Below are positions 54,572 through 63,973 of a DNA stretch of 64,000 nt, in pieces. The translations under genes were made by a program, and so were the position numbers. Each line of letters opens with the position of its first letter. The first letter of the stretch is position 1. Source of the DNA: Paracoccus caeni (GTDB lineage: Bacteria > Pseudomonadota > Alphaproteobacteria > Rhodobacterales > Rhodobacteraceae); the NCBI RefSeq assembly GCF_016629665.1, contig NZ_JAEPRQ010000001.1, positions 1,054,001-1,118,000 of the forward strand. Direction: 5' to 3'. Below the pieces are notes generated by a model that did not search any database, was not told the origin of the DNA, and saw only the letters and a program-made list of their open reading frames with translations.

Positions 54572-56179
54572 ATGACACAAGGCGGCCAGAGCGAACTGGG
54601 CACGCATGAGGTTCTGAACCAGCCCGAACCGGCAGGCGACCGCGATCTCTGGCGCGATGACCCGGTGCTGCGGGCGGCGATTTCCAAGACCGATGAACTC
54701 GCGACATATGGTGCCGCGCTTGGCCGCGCCGAATTGGCCGAGGCTGCGCGTGACGCCAACCGATACCCGCCCGAGCTACGCCTTTTCGACCGGGGTGGTC
54801 GGCGGCTGGACGAGCTGCATTTCCACCCCGCCTATCACCGCTTCATGCAGCTTTCGACGGCGGCGGGTTATCAGTCCATCGCGTGGCAAGGCACCGGCGG
54901 GCATCAGGCGCATGCCGCGATGGTCTATCTGGCCTCGCAGGTCGAGCCCGGCCATTGCTGTCCGCTGACCATGACCAACGCGGCGGTGCCGGTTCTGGCG
55001 CAGGCCGATCTGCCGGGTGACTGGCACGGCAAGGCGCTGTCGCGGGACTATGATCCGCGCGTGCTGCCGATGGCAGAGAAGGCGGGGGTCACGCTGGGCA
55101 TGGCGATGACCGAGAAGCAGGGCGGCTCGGATGTGCGGGCCAATACCACACGGGCAGAACGCGATGGCGCGGGCTGGCGGCTGACCGGGCATAAATGGTT
55201 CTGCTCGGCCCCGATGTCGGACGGTTTTCTGACGCTGGCGCAGACCGACAAGGGGCTGACCTGCTTTCTGGTGCCGTGGTGGCTGGAGGATGGTCGCAAC
55301 GGCATCCAGATCCAGCGGCTGAAGGATAAGCTTGGCAATCGCAGCAACGGCTCGGCCGAGATCGAATATCACCGCGCCTTCGCGTGGCAGGTGGGCGGTG
55401 AGGGTGACGGCATCCGCACCATTGTCGAAATGGTCCATCACACCCGGCTGGACACGGCCATCGCGCCCGCCGGTTTGATGCGTGCCGCGCTGCGCGAGGC
55501 GCATCACTGGATCGCCCATCGCAGCGCCTTTCAGAAGCGGTTGATCGACCAGCCGCTGATGCGCGCGGTGATGGCCGATCTGGCGCTGGACTGGCAAGGC
55601 TCGCTGATGCTGGGGCTTGAGGTGGCGCGGGCCTTCGACGGCGAAAGCGATCACGACCGCAGCTTTGCGCGGATCGGCGTTGCCTTGGCGAAATACATCG
55701 CGAACAAACTGTGCCCGCTGGTCGTGGTCGAGGCGATGGAGGTGTTGGGCGGCATGGGCTATGTCGAGGATACGCCGCTGCCCATGCTTTACCGAGAGGC
55801 GCCGTTGAACGGGATCTGGGAAGGCTCGGGCAATGTGATCTGCCTTGACGTGCTGCGGACGCTGGCCCGCGATCCTTTGGCATCCGAGGTGCTGTCGGCG
55901 CGGTTCGAGGCGGCGGCAGGTCTTGATCCGGGTTTTGCCGCTGCGGTTCGCGATCATCGCGCGCGCTGGAAGCACGGCGTCCCCGAGGCCGAGGCGCGCT
56001 GGTTCGCCGAGCGGACGGCGCTGCTTCTGACGGCGGCGGCCTTGTTGCAGGCGGGGGACCCGAATGCCGGGGCTTTCCTGCGCACCCGACTTGGCGGCGA
56101 ACATGGTCGTATCAGTGGCTCGATGCCGCAGGGCATGGCCGACGCGGTTCTGGCGCAGGGCTTTCCGTTCGAGGGGTGA
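54572..56179 (+). CDS. AidB-like acyl-CoA dehydrogenase
   Basis: 535 residues of the acyl-CoA dehydrogenase superfamily, AidB branch: N-terminal HEVLNQPEP, TEKQGGSDVRAN and HKWFCSAPMSDGFLTL (FAD/substrate region), then VVEAMEVLGGMGYVEDTPLPMLYREAPLNGIWEGSGNVICLD with the conserved C-terminal motif. AidB binds DNA and protects against alkylation in E. coli, probably with poor dehydrogenase activity. It starts with a GAGGGGA site. Confidence 0.92.
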   Translation: MTQGGQSELGTHEVLNQPEPAGDRDLWRDDPVLRAAISKTDELATYGAALGRAELAEAARDANRYPPELRLFDRGGRRLDELHFHPAYHRFMQLSTAAGYQSIAWQGTGGHQAHAAMVYLASQVEPGHCCPLTMTNAAVPVLAQADLPGDWHGKALSRDYDPRVLPMAEKAGVTLGMAMTEKQGGSDVRANTTRAERDGAGWRLTGHKWFCSAPMSDGFLTLAQTDKGLTCFLVPWWLEDGRNGIQIQRLKDKLGNRSNGSAEIEYHRAFAWQVGGEGDGIRTIVEMVHHTRLDTAIAPAGLMRAALREAHHWIAHRSAFQKRLIDQPLMRAVMADLALDWQGSLMLGLEVARAFDGESDHDRSFARIGVALAKYIANKLCPLVVVEAMEVLGGMGYVEDTPLPMLYREAPLNGIWEGSGNVICLDVLRTLARDPLASEVLSARFEAAAGLDPGFAAAVRDHRARWKHGVPEAEARWFAERTALLLTAAALLQAGDPNAGAFLRTRLGGEHGRISGSMPQGMADAVLAQGFPFEG

Positions 56180-56182
56180 AGC

Positions 56183-57103
56183 TCAGAGAGGCCGGCCCAG
56201 ATGCAGCCTCAGCGCTTCCAGTGCGGCAGGCTCGACCAGCGAGCCATGGGTTTCATCAGGATGCGGGCTGTAGGTGACATTCAGCCCGTCCAGCCGTGAC
56301 AGGTTCTCGATCAGACGGGGTGTGTCCGTGCGCGGGGCCGCTCTGCCGCCATCGGATCGGCGGCCCGAGGTCGAGATCAGCAGATCGCGCGCCGGCTCCA
56401 GCCTGCCGCCCGCAGCGGCGATGCCGCCCGCGAAGGCTTCGGCCTCGCGCAGCGCCTCGTTCGCGTTCCACCAGATCGAGGGATCGGCGGCGACGTAGCG
56501 CGAAAACAGCGTCGGGCGCGCGAAAAGGACGTGCAGCGCGAAGAGACCGCCAAGCGAATGACCGAACAGCGTCATATTGCCGGGATCGATCTTCACGCGC
56601 TGGTGCAGGCCGGGCAGGATCGCGGTTTCGATCTGGCGCAGATAGGCGCTGCGGCCGCCGGTCCTGTAATCGCCCGGACCACGCCCGGTGAAATGCGCAG
56701 GCTCGACCGGCTGCATCTCGGGTGAGGTCAGGTCGAACATCCGCCGCTCCATATGGATGCGGGATTTGATCGGATAGCCGATGCCGACCAGTACGACGGG
56801 CGCATCGGGTGCCTCGCGTTCACGGTGGTGCCAGAGCCGAGGGAACAGCGAATTGCCGTCCAGCGCGACCAGCGCCGAATAGCCGTTCTCGGGCGCGGGG
56901 GCCGAGGGCAGGCCGATGAAAATCCGCCAATTGCCGTCGTCGGGGCCGATCTCGAAACTGCTGACGCGGGGATCGTCGATGATCTCGGCGGGGCGATCGG
57001 CGTCCGAGCGCGCGGGCTGCGCCGTGGCCTTGCTGACGCGTCCGGCAGAGGCCAGCAGGCCAAGGCTGGCAAGAACTGCGCGGCGGTCGGGCAGGAAGGG
57101 CAT
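56183..57103 (-). CDS. IroE/Fes-like exported alpha/beta esterase
   Basis: 306 residues. A Tat-like signal (DRRAVLASLGLLASAG, about residues 6-22) then an esterase D-type alpha/beta hydrolase: nucleophile Ser in GHSLGGLFAL, acid region DPSIWWN, catalytic His in HPDETHGS. Such enzymes include siderophore esterases (IroE, Fes-like) that open trilactone siderophores; with a TonB siderophore receptor 4 kb away this is plausible but not shown. The ATG at 57103 precedes the signal. Confidence 0.8.
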   Translation of the reverse strand: MPFLPDRRAVLASLGLLASAGRVSKATAQPARSDADRPAEIIDDPRVSSFEIGPDDGNWRIFIGLPSAPAPENGYSALVALDGNSLFPRLWHHREREAPDAPVVLVGIGYPIKSRIHMERRMFDLTSPEMQPVEPAHFTGRGPGDYRTGGRSAYLRQIETAILPGLHQRVKIDPGNMTLFGHSLGGLFALHVLFARPTLFSRYVAADPSIWWNANEALREAEAFAGGIAAAGGRLEPARDLLISTSGRRSDGGRAAPRTDTPRLIENLSRLDGLNVTYSPHPDETHGSLVEPAALEALRLHLGRPL

Positions 57104-57161
57104 GGGGCACCTCGGACGTTGCGACGGTGGTAGCCGTCCCGGCATGGTGGGGCAAGCGTGG

Positions 57162-58748
57162 TCAGGTTCGGGCCAGAACCGCCTTGGCCCAGCGGTCGGC
57201 GGTGGCACCGAAGCAATCATGCAATGAATCGACCGCAATGACGCTGCCAATCGCCATGCGACCCAGAAGCGACAGGCCCGGCGCCACCCGGCCATCGGCA
57301 TCGGTCCTTGCACCCAGCCCATCGGCGAAGGGCTTGATATGCCCCTTTTTGAGCAGTCCCGCCAGCAACGGATCGCTGACCTTCGCCAGATCGGGAGAGG
57401 GCAGGACGGCATCGACCATGATCCCGGTCGCACTGTCGGGATCGTCGCGGTCAAGCTGCCAGCCGTCGGGCGTCGTGGTCACGTCATCCTCTCCGGCGAT
57501 GCGGGGCTGAACCAGCCCGGCCTCGATCAGGGTCAGCAATTCGGCGGCGCTTTCGACCGGCGGGCCGTAGGAATAGCGCTTCAGCCCCTCATCGAAGCCG
57601 ATGATCGCCTTCGCGGTTTCGGGCGCGATCCGGGCGGGATTGAAACCCTTCCGCAACTCGTTCTGCCATTTTCGCATCAACTGTCCGGTGACATAGCCGG
57701 GCGAGGGCGGTGCTGTGCCGTTCGCCTCGGCCAGACCGGAGCGAAGCGCGCTGGCGGTGTCGCGGCTGTCCTGCGTGCCGGGATCGGTTTTCTCGGTCTC
57801 CAGCCAGTCGTGAAGCGCATCCACATCGCCGCCGGTCTGGCGAAGGATACGGGTGGCGGGGGTCACGAAAGCCGCGCAAAGGCGGTTTGTGGCGTCATCG
57901 GACCCGCCGCGGATCGCCGTTTGCAGGGCATCGCGGAAGGCGGCGGTTTCGGCCTCGGTCGGCTCGAATAGTGCATCCAGCGCGGCATTGGCGGGTTTCG
58001 GGATCGGCGGTTGACCATCGGGCGAGAAGGGGATGATCCGCGACGGCTCGCGCCCTGAGGGGTGATAGCGGCCATCCTTGAACCGCCCGCCAAGACCGAT
58101 GGTCATCAGGCGCATCACATCCAGCGTCGAGAGGCCAAGGCCACGGATCGCCACCACCCGCCCGGCCCAGTTCTGCGCTGCATCAAGCAGCCGCGTGCCG
58201 GGATAGGCGTTCAGCAGCTCGGCAGGGGATGTTGCCGCATGATCCTGCCAGCCGCGTAGCTGATCGTCGGGCAGGCTTTCCGGCTGGCCCTGCGTCAACA
58301 GAACTTCATCATAGGGGCCGTGGATGCGGCCCGCCTCGATATGCCAACGGTTGCCGACACGATGCAAAGCGGTCGCTCGGTTTCGGATCACGCGCAGATG
58401 CAGGGAAGTGGTTGCGAGGGCGTTGAACCGGGCCGCCAGATAGCTGCCGATCTCGGCGCGGGGCGGGTAGCGTTCGGGCGATGCAAGCGCCGGGGCCAGC
58501 CAGTCGGTGAGATCGGGAAAGGCGGAGGCTTGCCCCAGATCGAGATTGCGCAAAGGCAGGTTCAGCAGCATCAGCGGACTGTCATCCGGCATGAAATTCG
58601 GGCCTGCGCCGGGATCGCTGTCGGGGTCGAAGATGTCGATGCCGACCGGGTGATCCGAGTGCTTCAGCCGCCGCGCCAGCGCCTCCAGCGCCCCAAGCGC
58701 GCGGGGTCCTGCGCCGATCACGGCAATGCTGATCCTGTTGTCGTCCAT
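57162..58748 (-). CDS. FAD/NAD(P)-binding oxidoreductase-like protein
   Basis: 528 residues of the FAD/NAD(P)-binding family (HI0933/YtxB-type, Pfam FAD_NAD-binding). Dinucleotide motif AVIGAGPRALGALEAL at 9-24, second NAD motif VVAIRGLGLSTLDVM near 205, and conserved SGREPSRIIPFSP. Substrate unknown; members occur near lantibiotic, siderophore or opine genes. It lies between the esterase and hisA on the minus strand. Confidence 0.8.
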   Translation of the reverse strand: MDDNRISIAVIGAGPRALGALEALARRLKHSDHPVGIDIFDPDSDPGAGPNFMPDDSPLMLLNLPLRNLDLGQASAFPDLTDWLAPALASPERYPPRAEIGSYLAARFNALATTSLHLRVIRNRATALHRVGNRWHIEAGRIHGPYDEVLLTQGQPESLPDDQLRGWQDHAATSPAELLNAYPGTRLLDAAQNWAGRVVAIRGLGLSTLDVMRLMTIGLGGRFKDGRYHPSGREPSRIIPFSPDGQPPIPKPANAALDALFEPTEAETAAFRDALQTAIRGGSDDATNRLCAAFVTPATRILRQTGGDVDALHDWLETEKTDPGTQDSRDTASALRSGLAEANGTAPPSPGYVTGQLMRKWQNELRKGFNPARIAPETAKAIIGFDEGLKRYSYGPPVESAAELLTLIEAGLVQPRIAGEDDVTTTPDGWQLDRDDPDSATGIMVDAVLPSPDLAKVSDPLLAGLLKKGHIKPFADGLGARTDADGRVAPGLSLLGRMAIGSVIAVDSLHDCFGATADRWAKAVLART

Positions 58749-58805
58749 GCTGCCCCCGGCTCCGATCCGCAGATCAACGCGGCAGGGCCGGGCAGGTTGC
58801 AGGGG

Positions 58806-59522
58806 CTATTTCAGCGCGGCCAGCGCCTCGGCCAGATCGATCGCCCCGTCATAGAGCGCCCGGCCAGAGATCGCCCCGGCAATCACCCCGGTCGCATCCA
58901 GCGCCTTCAGGTCCGCCATCGACGACACCCCGCCCGACGCGATGACCGGGATCGAGACGGCGCGGGCCAGTGCCTCGGTCGCGGCGACGTTCGGGCCCTG
59001 CATGGCGCCGTCGCGGTCAATATCGGTGTAGATGATGGCCGCGACGCCCGCATCCTCGAACTGGCGGGCAAGATCGGTCGCCATCACGTCGGTCTCGGTC
59101 GCCCAGCCTCGCGTGGCGACACGCCCGGCGCGGGCGTCGATGCCGACCGCGACCTTGCCGGGGAAGGCGCGGGCAGCCTGACGAACCAGATCGGGGTCTT
59201 CGACGGCAACGGTGCCAAGGATGACCCGCGACAGCCCGCGCGACAGCCAGCTTTCAATGGTCGCCATGTCGCGGATACCGCCGCCAAGCTGGGCGGGGAC
59301 GGTGATGGCCGACAGGATCGCCTCGACCGCGCCCGCATTGACCGGATGGCCCGCAAATGCGCCGTTCAGATCGACCAGATGCAGCCATTCCGCGCCCGCA
59401 TCCTGAAACGCCCGCGCCTGCGCCGCCGGATCGGTGCCGAAGACCGTCGCCGCCTCCATCTCGCCGCGCAACAGGCGCACGCAATTGCCGTCTTTCAGGT
59501 CGATGGCGGGGTAGAGGATCAT
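58806..59522 (-). CDS. hisA: Phosphoribosyl-formimino-AICAR-phosphate isomerase
   Basis: 238-residue TIM-barrel enzyme of histidine synthesis. Catalytic Asp8 in AIDLKDG and the second Asp in YTDIDRDG; phosphate loops QLGGGIR and IASGGVSS. It is alone here; other his genes are elsewhere, hisC at 21.8 kb. Confidence 0.95.
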   Translation of the reverse strand: MILYPAIDLKDGNCVRLLRGEMEAATVFGTDPAAQARAFQDAGAEWLHLVDLNGAFAGHPVNAGAVEAILSAITVPAQLGGGIRDMATIESWLSRGLSRVILGTVAVEDPDLVRQAARAFPGKVAVGIDARAGRVATRGWATETDVMATDLARQFEDAGVAAIIYTDIDRDGAMQGPNVAATEALARAVSIPVIASGGVSSMADLKALDATGVIAGAISGRALYDGAIDLAEALAALK

Positions 59523-59663
59523 CTGGCGGCCTTTCAGCGAGGGGATCGCGCCCCCTTTGCCACGGGCCGGGCCGGAACGGAAGGCCGGTTCGACCTCACG
59601 TCACGCTTGCCAGAAGTGGCGGCGACAGCGCAGCATCCCTGCGTATCCTGAGGAGGAGCATTC

Positions 59664-60047
59664 ATGCGCAAATTCATCATCGCCGCCGCATTCGCCCTTG
59701 CGGGCACGGCGGCCACCGCCGACCCGATCGAGGGCATCTGGCAGACGCAACCGGACGAGGGCGCCTTTGCCTATGTCAATATCGCCCCCTGCGGCGGTGC
59801 CTTCTGCGGCACGATCACCCGGACCTTCAAGGATGGTGCGGAATTCCAGTCGCCGAATGTCGGTCGTCAGATCGTCATCGACATGGCGCCTCAGGGCGGT
59901 GGCGAATATCGCGGGCAGGTGTGGCGTCCGGCGAATGACAAGGTTTACAACGGCAAGGCCAGTGTGGCGGGCGACCGGATGAGCCTGTCGGGCTGTGTCG
60001 CGGGCGGGCTGATCTGCAAAAGCCAGACCTGGGCGAAAATCCAGTAA
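59664..60047 (+). CDS. Secreted DUF2147 protein
   Basis: 127 residues with a signal peptide (cut after ATA, ~residue 19) and the DUF2147 fold: EGIWQTQPDEG, the central CGGAFCGT, and C-terminal LSGCVAGGLICKSQTW. Short periplasmic protein of unknown function; probably four Cys in two disulfides. Confidence 0.88.
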   Translation: MRKFIIAAAFALAGTAATADPIEGIWQTQPDEGAFAYVNIAPCGGAFCGTITRTFKDGAEFQSPNVGRQIVIDMAPQGGGEYRGQVWRPANDKVYNGKASVAGDRMSLSGCVAGGLICKSQTWAKIQ

Positions 60048-60157
60048 TGAAACGCATCGGGAATGCCCGCGCTGCGGGCGTTCCCTGATCTGAACTGAAT
60101 TGTTTGTATTTTTGAAAGCTTCATGAGACCATCCCTTTGTCATCAGGGAGATAGGTC

Positions 60158-60394
60158 ATGAGCAAGGACGGCGAGAACGATTCCCTTCACCGGACGTTGG
60201 ACCGGCTGGTCGAGCAGGGCGGTTATCAGAACCGCTCGGACGCGCTGGATGCCCTGTTGGGGGCGGTGGCGCAGCAGACCGGCGCCGCAGAGGTGAAAGT
60301 TCCGCCCGCATCCGCGCCGCAGGGGCCCAAAGGCGGCACGGGTGGTCAGGTCATCATCCCGCTGGAACTGCCCAAACAGGGCTTTGCGGATTAA
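60158..60394 (+). CDS. Unknown 78-residue protein with RHH-like N-terminus
   Basis: Residues ~10-40 (LDRLVEQGGYQNRSDALDALLGAV) recall ribbon-helix-helix regulators, but the DNA-binding strand is not clear. The rest is Pro/Gly-rich with a terminal IPLELPKQGFAD. AGGGAG ribosome site. Followed 24 bp later by a membrane protein on the same strand. Confidence 0.6.
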   Translation: MSKDGENDSLHRTLDRLVEQGGYQNRSDALDALLGAVAQQTGAAEVKVPPASAPQGPKGGTGGQVIIPLELPKQGFAD

Positions 60395-60418
60395 TCCTCG
60401 ACAGGGACGGTGAGCGGG

Positions 60419-61198
60419 ATGGGCGATGCGTCACCTGATATCTATGCCGGTTCGCGCAAGGAACTGCGCGAGACCGTCAAATGGTATGTTGCCGCGCTGA
60501 CGGGACTGGGCGCGATCCTTGCGGGCGGTATCTCTTTCGCGGTCATCCCCGATCTGTCGGGCGGCTATCTGCTGCTTGGTGCATTGCTGGGCATTGCGGC
60601 GCTGGTCGCGGTGCTGATTGGATTATGGCGGGTTCAGGCGCTGCTTTTTTCATCTGCTTTCGGCGTTTCAAAGCTGACCGATACCCGCATTGCAACCGAC
60701 CTTGCGCCGCATCTGAAGGAACTGCTGCCGGGTGATGTCGCCGATATGGCGGCGCTTGAGAAGATGCTGGAGGACGAGGAAAAGCAGTCGCCGCCCAATC
60801 TGGCCGAAATCAAGCGGCTGGAAGATTTGCGCACGAAAGTGGTGGGCTTTGCCGCCTTTCAGGATCTGGAATACCGGATGCGGCGGACCAATCGCTGTTT
60901 GCTGACACTCTTCTGCGTGACCTGTGCGCTTCTGGCGGTGCTGACCTATCTGCACGGACAGGCCAAGATAGCTGCCGCAGGCGGGACCGGATCGGCCATC
61001 GACTTCATGCCCCAGGGCGGCTGGAGCGCCTATGCCGAAGGGCTTGAAGACGCCTGTCCGCTTCCGTCCAGCGGCATCTTTCCGGCCATCGGCAAGCCCA
61101 ACCAGCCGGTCGAGGGTTGGTGGATGATTACCCTCAACGGTCCGGTTTGCAGGGGCGTAACCATCGCCGTCCCGGAGGCTGTGGTCAGGCGGCCATAG
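60419..61198 (+). CDS. Unknown membrane protein (three helices)
   Basis: 259 residues: helices near 23-43 (AALTGLGAILAGGISFAVI), 47-70 and 160-180 (CLLTLFCVTCALLAVLTYL), with a soluble loop between and a C-terminal exported ~70 residues with two Cys. No domain recognised. ATG 60419 has AGGGA eleven bases upstream; GTG 60410 is closer to that site. Possibly co-transcribed with the RHH-like gene. Confidence 0.65.
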   Translation: MGDASPDIYAGSRKELRETVKWYVAALTGLGAILAGGISFAVIPDLSGGYLLLGALLGIAALVAVLIGLWRVQALLFSSAFGVSKLTDTRIATDLAPHLKELLPGDVADMAALEKMLEDEEKQSPPNLAEIKRLEDLRTKVVGFAAFQDLEYRMRRTNRCLLTLFCVTCALLAVLTYLHGQAKIAAAGGTGSAIDFMPQGGWSAYAEGLEDACPLPSSGIFPAIGKPNQPVEGWWMITLNGPVCRGVTIAVPEAVVRRP

Positions 61199-61246
61199 CG
61201 TCTGCGGCCCTACCGGCGGAACCTGACGCATGACGTTCACGTCGTC

Positions 61247-61275
61247 TTGAGCATGGATGACATTCTTGTTATCGC
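61247..61275 (+). promoter_or_regulatory. Possible promoter of the TonB receptor gene
   Basis: TTGAGC (61247-61252) and TATCGC (61270-61275) with a 17-bp spacer, about 55 bp before the start. No clear Fur, RirA or Irr box could be identified by eye. Confidence 0.35.
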
Positions 61276-61329
61276 CGCGCCAAAGCAAGCATTTGCCAGC
61301 CGACAACCCTTTCATCGGATTGTGCTGCG

Positions 61330-63495
61330 ATGTCCTTGCCCCCTCTCTCCATCCTTCGCGGATTGCTGACCTCGACCCTGATTTCGACGGGTTTCGTCTT
61401 ACCGGCCGCCGCACAGACCAGCACGGCGGAACAGCCTATCCTGCTTGACACGATCACGCTTGGCGTCGTGGACGACACCCTGACCGAAGGGACCGGCAGC
61501 TATGACGCGGGTGCCGCCGAAACCGCGACCGGCCTGCCGCTGAGCATTCGCGAGACACCGCAATCGGTCAGCGTCGTCAGTCAGCAGCGCATCACTGATC
61601 AGGGGCTGAATTCGACGCTGGACGCGCTGTCCTATACGACCGGCATCAATGCTTCGAGCTACGAGACCGACCGTGACAGCATCAGTGCGCGCGGCTTCTG
61701 GATCGGGAACTATATCATCGACGGGGTGAAGGTGCCGACCTATCAGGGCTGGTTCTCTGGCGTGTCGGTGCATTCCTCGACCGCGACCTACGACCATATC
61801 GAGGTGCTGCGCGGCGCGACCGGCCTTTTGACCGGGACAGGCGAGCCGGGCGCGGCAGTGTCGATCACCCGCAAGCGCGCCAGCAGCGATGTGGCGGGCG
61901 GCACGGTCGAGTTGCGCTATGGCAGTTGGAACCGGCTGGGCGGGACGCTTGATCTGTCGCAACCGTTAAGCGGCGACGGGCGCGTGCGCAGCCGTCTGAT
62001 CGTGGATGTGGCCAGCGAAGAGTCCTTCGTCGATCGCTACAGCGTCGAGAAGCAGACCTATTATGGCACGATCGAGGCCGATCTGACGTCTTCGACACGG
62101 CTGAGCTTCATCCTTGAACACCGCAACCACGATCCGCGCGGATCGACCTGGGGCGGGATTCCGCTGATCTTCTCGGACGGCACGCCGACGGATTTCGACC
62201 GCAACTTCTCGCACGCGCCGGAATGGGCCTATTGGGCCAGTCAACAGACCTCGCTGATCTCGCGGCTGGAGCATGAATTCGACAACGGCTGGAAGGCGAC
62301 CGCCAATCTGGGTGCAACCTGGCGGAAATATGATGCCGATCTGGTCTATTACTCGGGCGAGCTTGATCCGGTTACCGGGCTTGGCATGATCGGCGGGGCG
62401 TGGGCGGGCAGTGACCGCAACAAGCTGCTGTCGCTGGACGTGAAGATGACCGGCCCGGTCGAGTTGTTCGGGCGCAGTCATACGCTGAATTTCGGCGTGC
62501 AGGCCGACCGCGACTGGATGAAGCGCGACTGGCCGGAAGCGATTGATGAACCGAAACCGCCGGTCAATTTCCTTGATTTCGACGGCACCTATCCGCGTCC
62601 GGTCTGGGCCGAATCCGACGAGGATTGGCAGGTCAACCGCACCACCTATTCGGCCTATGGATCGGGCCAGTTCAACCTTTCCGACCGGCTGAAGCTGGTG
62701 ATGGGCGCCCGCTATACCGATTGGAGCGGGAACATGTATTTCGAATACGGCGAGGGCTATCGCAAATTCAAGCATGTCACGCCTTTCGCCGGGCTGGTCT
62801 ATGACCTCAGCGACGAATGGTCGGTCTATGCAAGCTATACCGATGTCTTCCAATCGCAGGACTATCGCGACCGCAACGGCAAATATCTGGACCCGCTTCT
62901 GGGCCGGAACAAAGAGATCGGTGCCAAGGGCGAGTTGATGGATGGCCGGGTGACAGCATCGCTGGCGTTGTTTGAAAGCTATCAGGACAATTTCGGCGTT
63001 GAGGATGCCGGCCACACGATCCCCGGATCGCCGGAACCTGCTTATATCGGCGTGGACGGAATCGTCTCGCGCGGGGTGGAGATCGAGGTGAATGGGGAAA
63101 TCCAGCCGGGCTGGAACCTGTTCTTCGGCGCCTCCACAGTGAAGTTGCGCGACCAGAACGACGATACCTTCCAGCCCTGGGAGCCGACGCAGACGGTCAA
63201 GCTGTTCAGCACCTACAAGATGCAGGGCGCGCTAAGCGATCTGACCGTTGGCGGTGGTTTCCGTTGGCAGAACGACACCTATCAGGACGTGACCAATTCC
63301 ACCGGGACCTATCGCACCCATCAGGGTTCCTTCGCGGTGGTTGATGTGATGGCGCGCTATGACATCAATGACCGCTGGTCGGCGCAACTGAACGTCAACA
63401 ACCTGTTCGACAAGCATTACTATTCGGGAAGCTGGGGCGAGATCGACTTTGGCAATCCGCGCAATGCGACCCTGTCTGTGACCTCGACGTTCTGA
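61330..63495 (+). CDS. TonB-dependent siderophore receptor
   Basis: 721 residues: signal peptide (~28), a TonB-box-like segment near residues 38-46 (LDTITLGVV), plug domain (ETPQSVSVVSQQRI, YIIDGVKVPTYQGW, HIEVLRGATGLLTGTGEPGAAVSITRKR) and 22-strand barrel, ending VTSTF with the C-terminal Phe for outer membrane insertion. It is closest in layout to FhuE/FpvA-type ferric siderophore receptors. The ligand is not evident. An esterase possibly for siderophores lies 4 kb upstream. Confidence 0.93.
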   Translation: MSLPPLSILRGLLTSTLISTGFVLPAAAQTSTAEQPILLDTITLGVVDDTLTEGTGSYDAGAAETATGLPLSIRETPQSVSVVSQQRITDQGLNSTLDALSYTTGINASSYETDRDSISARGFWIGNYIIDGVKVPTYQGWFSGVSVHSSTATYDHIEVLRGATGLLTGTGEPGAAVSITRKRASSDVAGGTVELRYGSWNRLGGTLDLSQPLSGDGRVRSRLIVDVASEESFVDRYSVEKQTYYGTIEADLTSSTRLSFILEHRNHDPRGSTWGGIPLIFSDGTPTDFDRNFSHAPEWAYWASQQTSLISRLEHEFDNGWKATANLGATWRKYDADLVYYSGELDPVTGLGMIGGAWAGSDRNKLLSLDVKMTGPVELFGRSHTLNFGVQADRDWMKRDWPEAIDEPKPPVNFLDFDGTYPRPVWAESDEDWQVNRTTYSAYGSGQFNLSDRLKLVMGARYTDWSGNMYFEYGEGYRKFKHVTPFAGLVYDLSDEWSVYASYTDVFQSQDYRDRNGKYLDPLLGRNKEIGAKGELMDGRVTASLALFESYQDNFGVEDAGHTIPGSPEPAYIGVDGIVSRGVEIEVNGEIQPGWNLFFGASTVKLRDQNDDTFQPWEPTQTVKLFSTYKMQGALSDLTVGGGFRWQNDTYQDVTNSTGTYRTHQGSFAVVDVMARYDINDRWSAQLNVNNLFDKHYYSGSWGEIDFGNPRNATLSVTSTF

Positions 63496-63539
63496 GCGCA
63501 AAGAGGTCAGGCGTGGTTACGTCGCCGTAAAATGCAAAA

Positions 63540-63571
63540 GATCGGCGGGCCGGATTTTCTGCCCGCCGATC
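63540..63571. terminator. Terminator between the TonB receptor and host-attachment gene
   Basis: 11-bp perfect stem (GATCGGCGGGC) with a 10-base loop; on the minus strand it is followed by TTTTGCATTTT, on the plus strand less T-rich. Confidence 0.85.
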
Positions 63572-63589
63572 AGATCCCGTAGCGGGCGT

Positions 63590-63973
63590 TCAGGCCAGCG
63601 CGCCCTCGATCGCTTTCACGTCAGAGTTGGTCAGGTTCTTCGCCAGTTCCTTCCGCAGCCGATACTGCAATTCCTTGTGGTAACGCTTGCGCATGATGCC
63701 AAGGGTCGCCGGATCGGCGATGATCGCCAGATCCTCGAATTTCTGCTTCAGCGCCAATGCGTTCAGATGATCGGCAAGCTGCGCCGGAAAGGCAGTGTCT
63801 TCGTCCTCGTTGACCGAACCTTCGTCGGTCACCGCACCGGGCGGTTCCTGATCAAGATCCTTGCGTGTCAGCTTCTCCGCCTCGCCCAGTTCGACCCCGT
63901 GACGGGCGATATTGCGGAACAGGACTGCTGACTGCCCGTCGGCAACCACGACAAGCGCGTTCTCGGATAGCAT
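63590..63973 (-). CDS. Host-attachment-family protein
   Basis: 127 residues matching the Host_attach family (LVVVADGQSAVLFRN at the start, DLAIIADPATLGIMRKRYHKELQ in the middle). First described as needed by Agrobacterium for attachment, but also found widely in free-living bacteria; the fold is eRF1/Pelota-like and its real role unknown. The ATG at 63973 has a strong AAGGAGG site. Confidence 0.88.
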   Translation of the reverse strand: MLSENALVVVADGQSAVLFRNIARHGVELGEAEKLTRKDLDQEPPGAVTDEGSVNEDEDTAFPAQLADHLNALALKQKFEDLAIIADPATLGIMRKRYHKELQYRLRKELAKNLTNSDVKAIEGALA

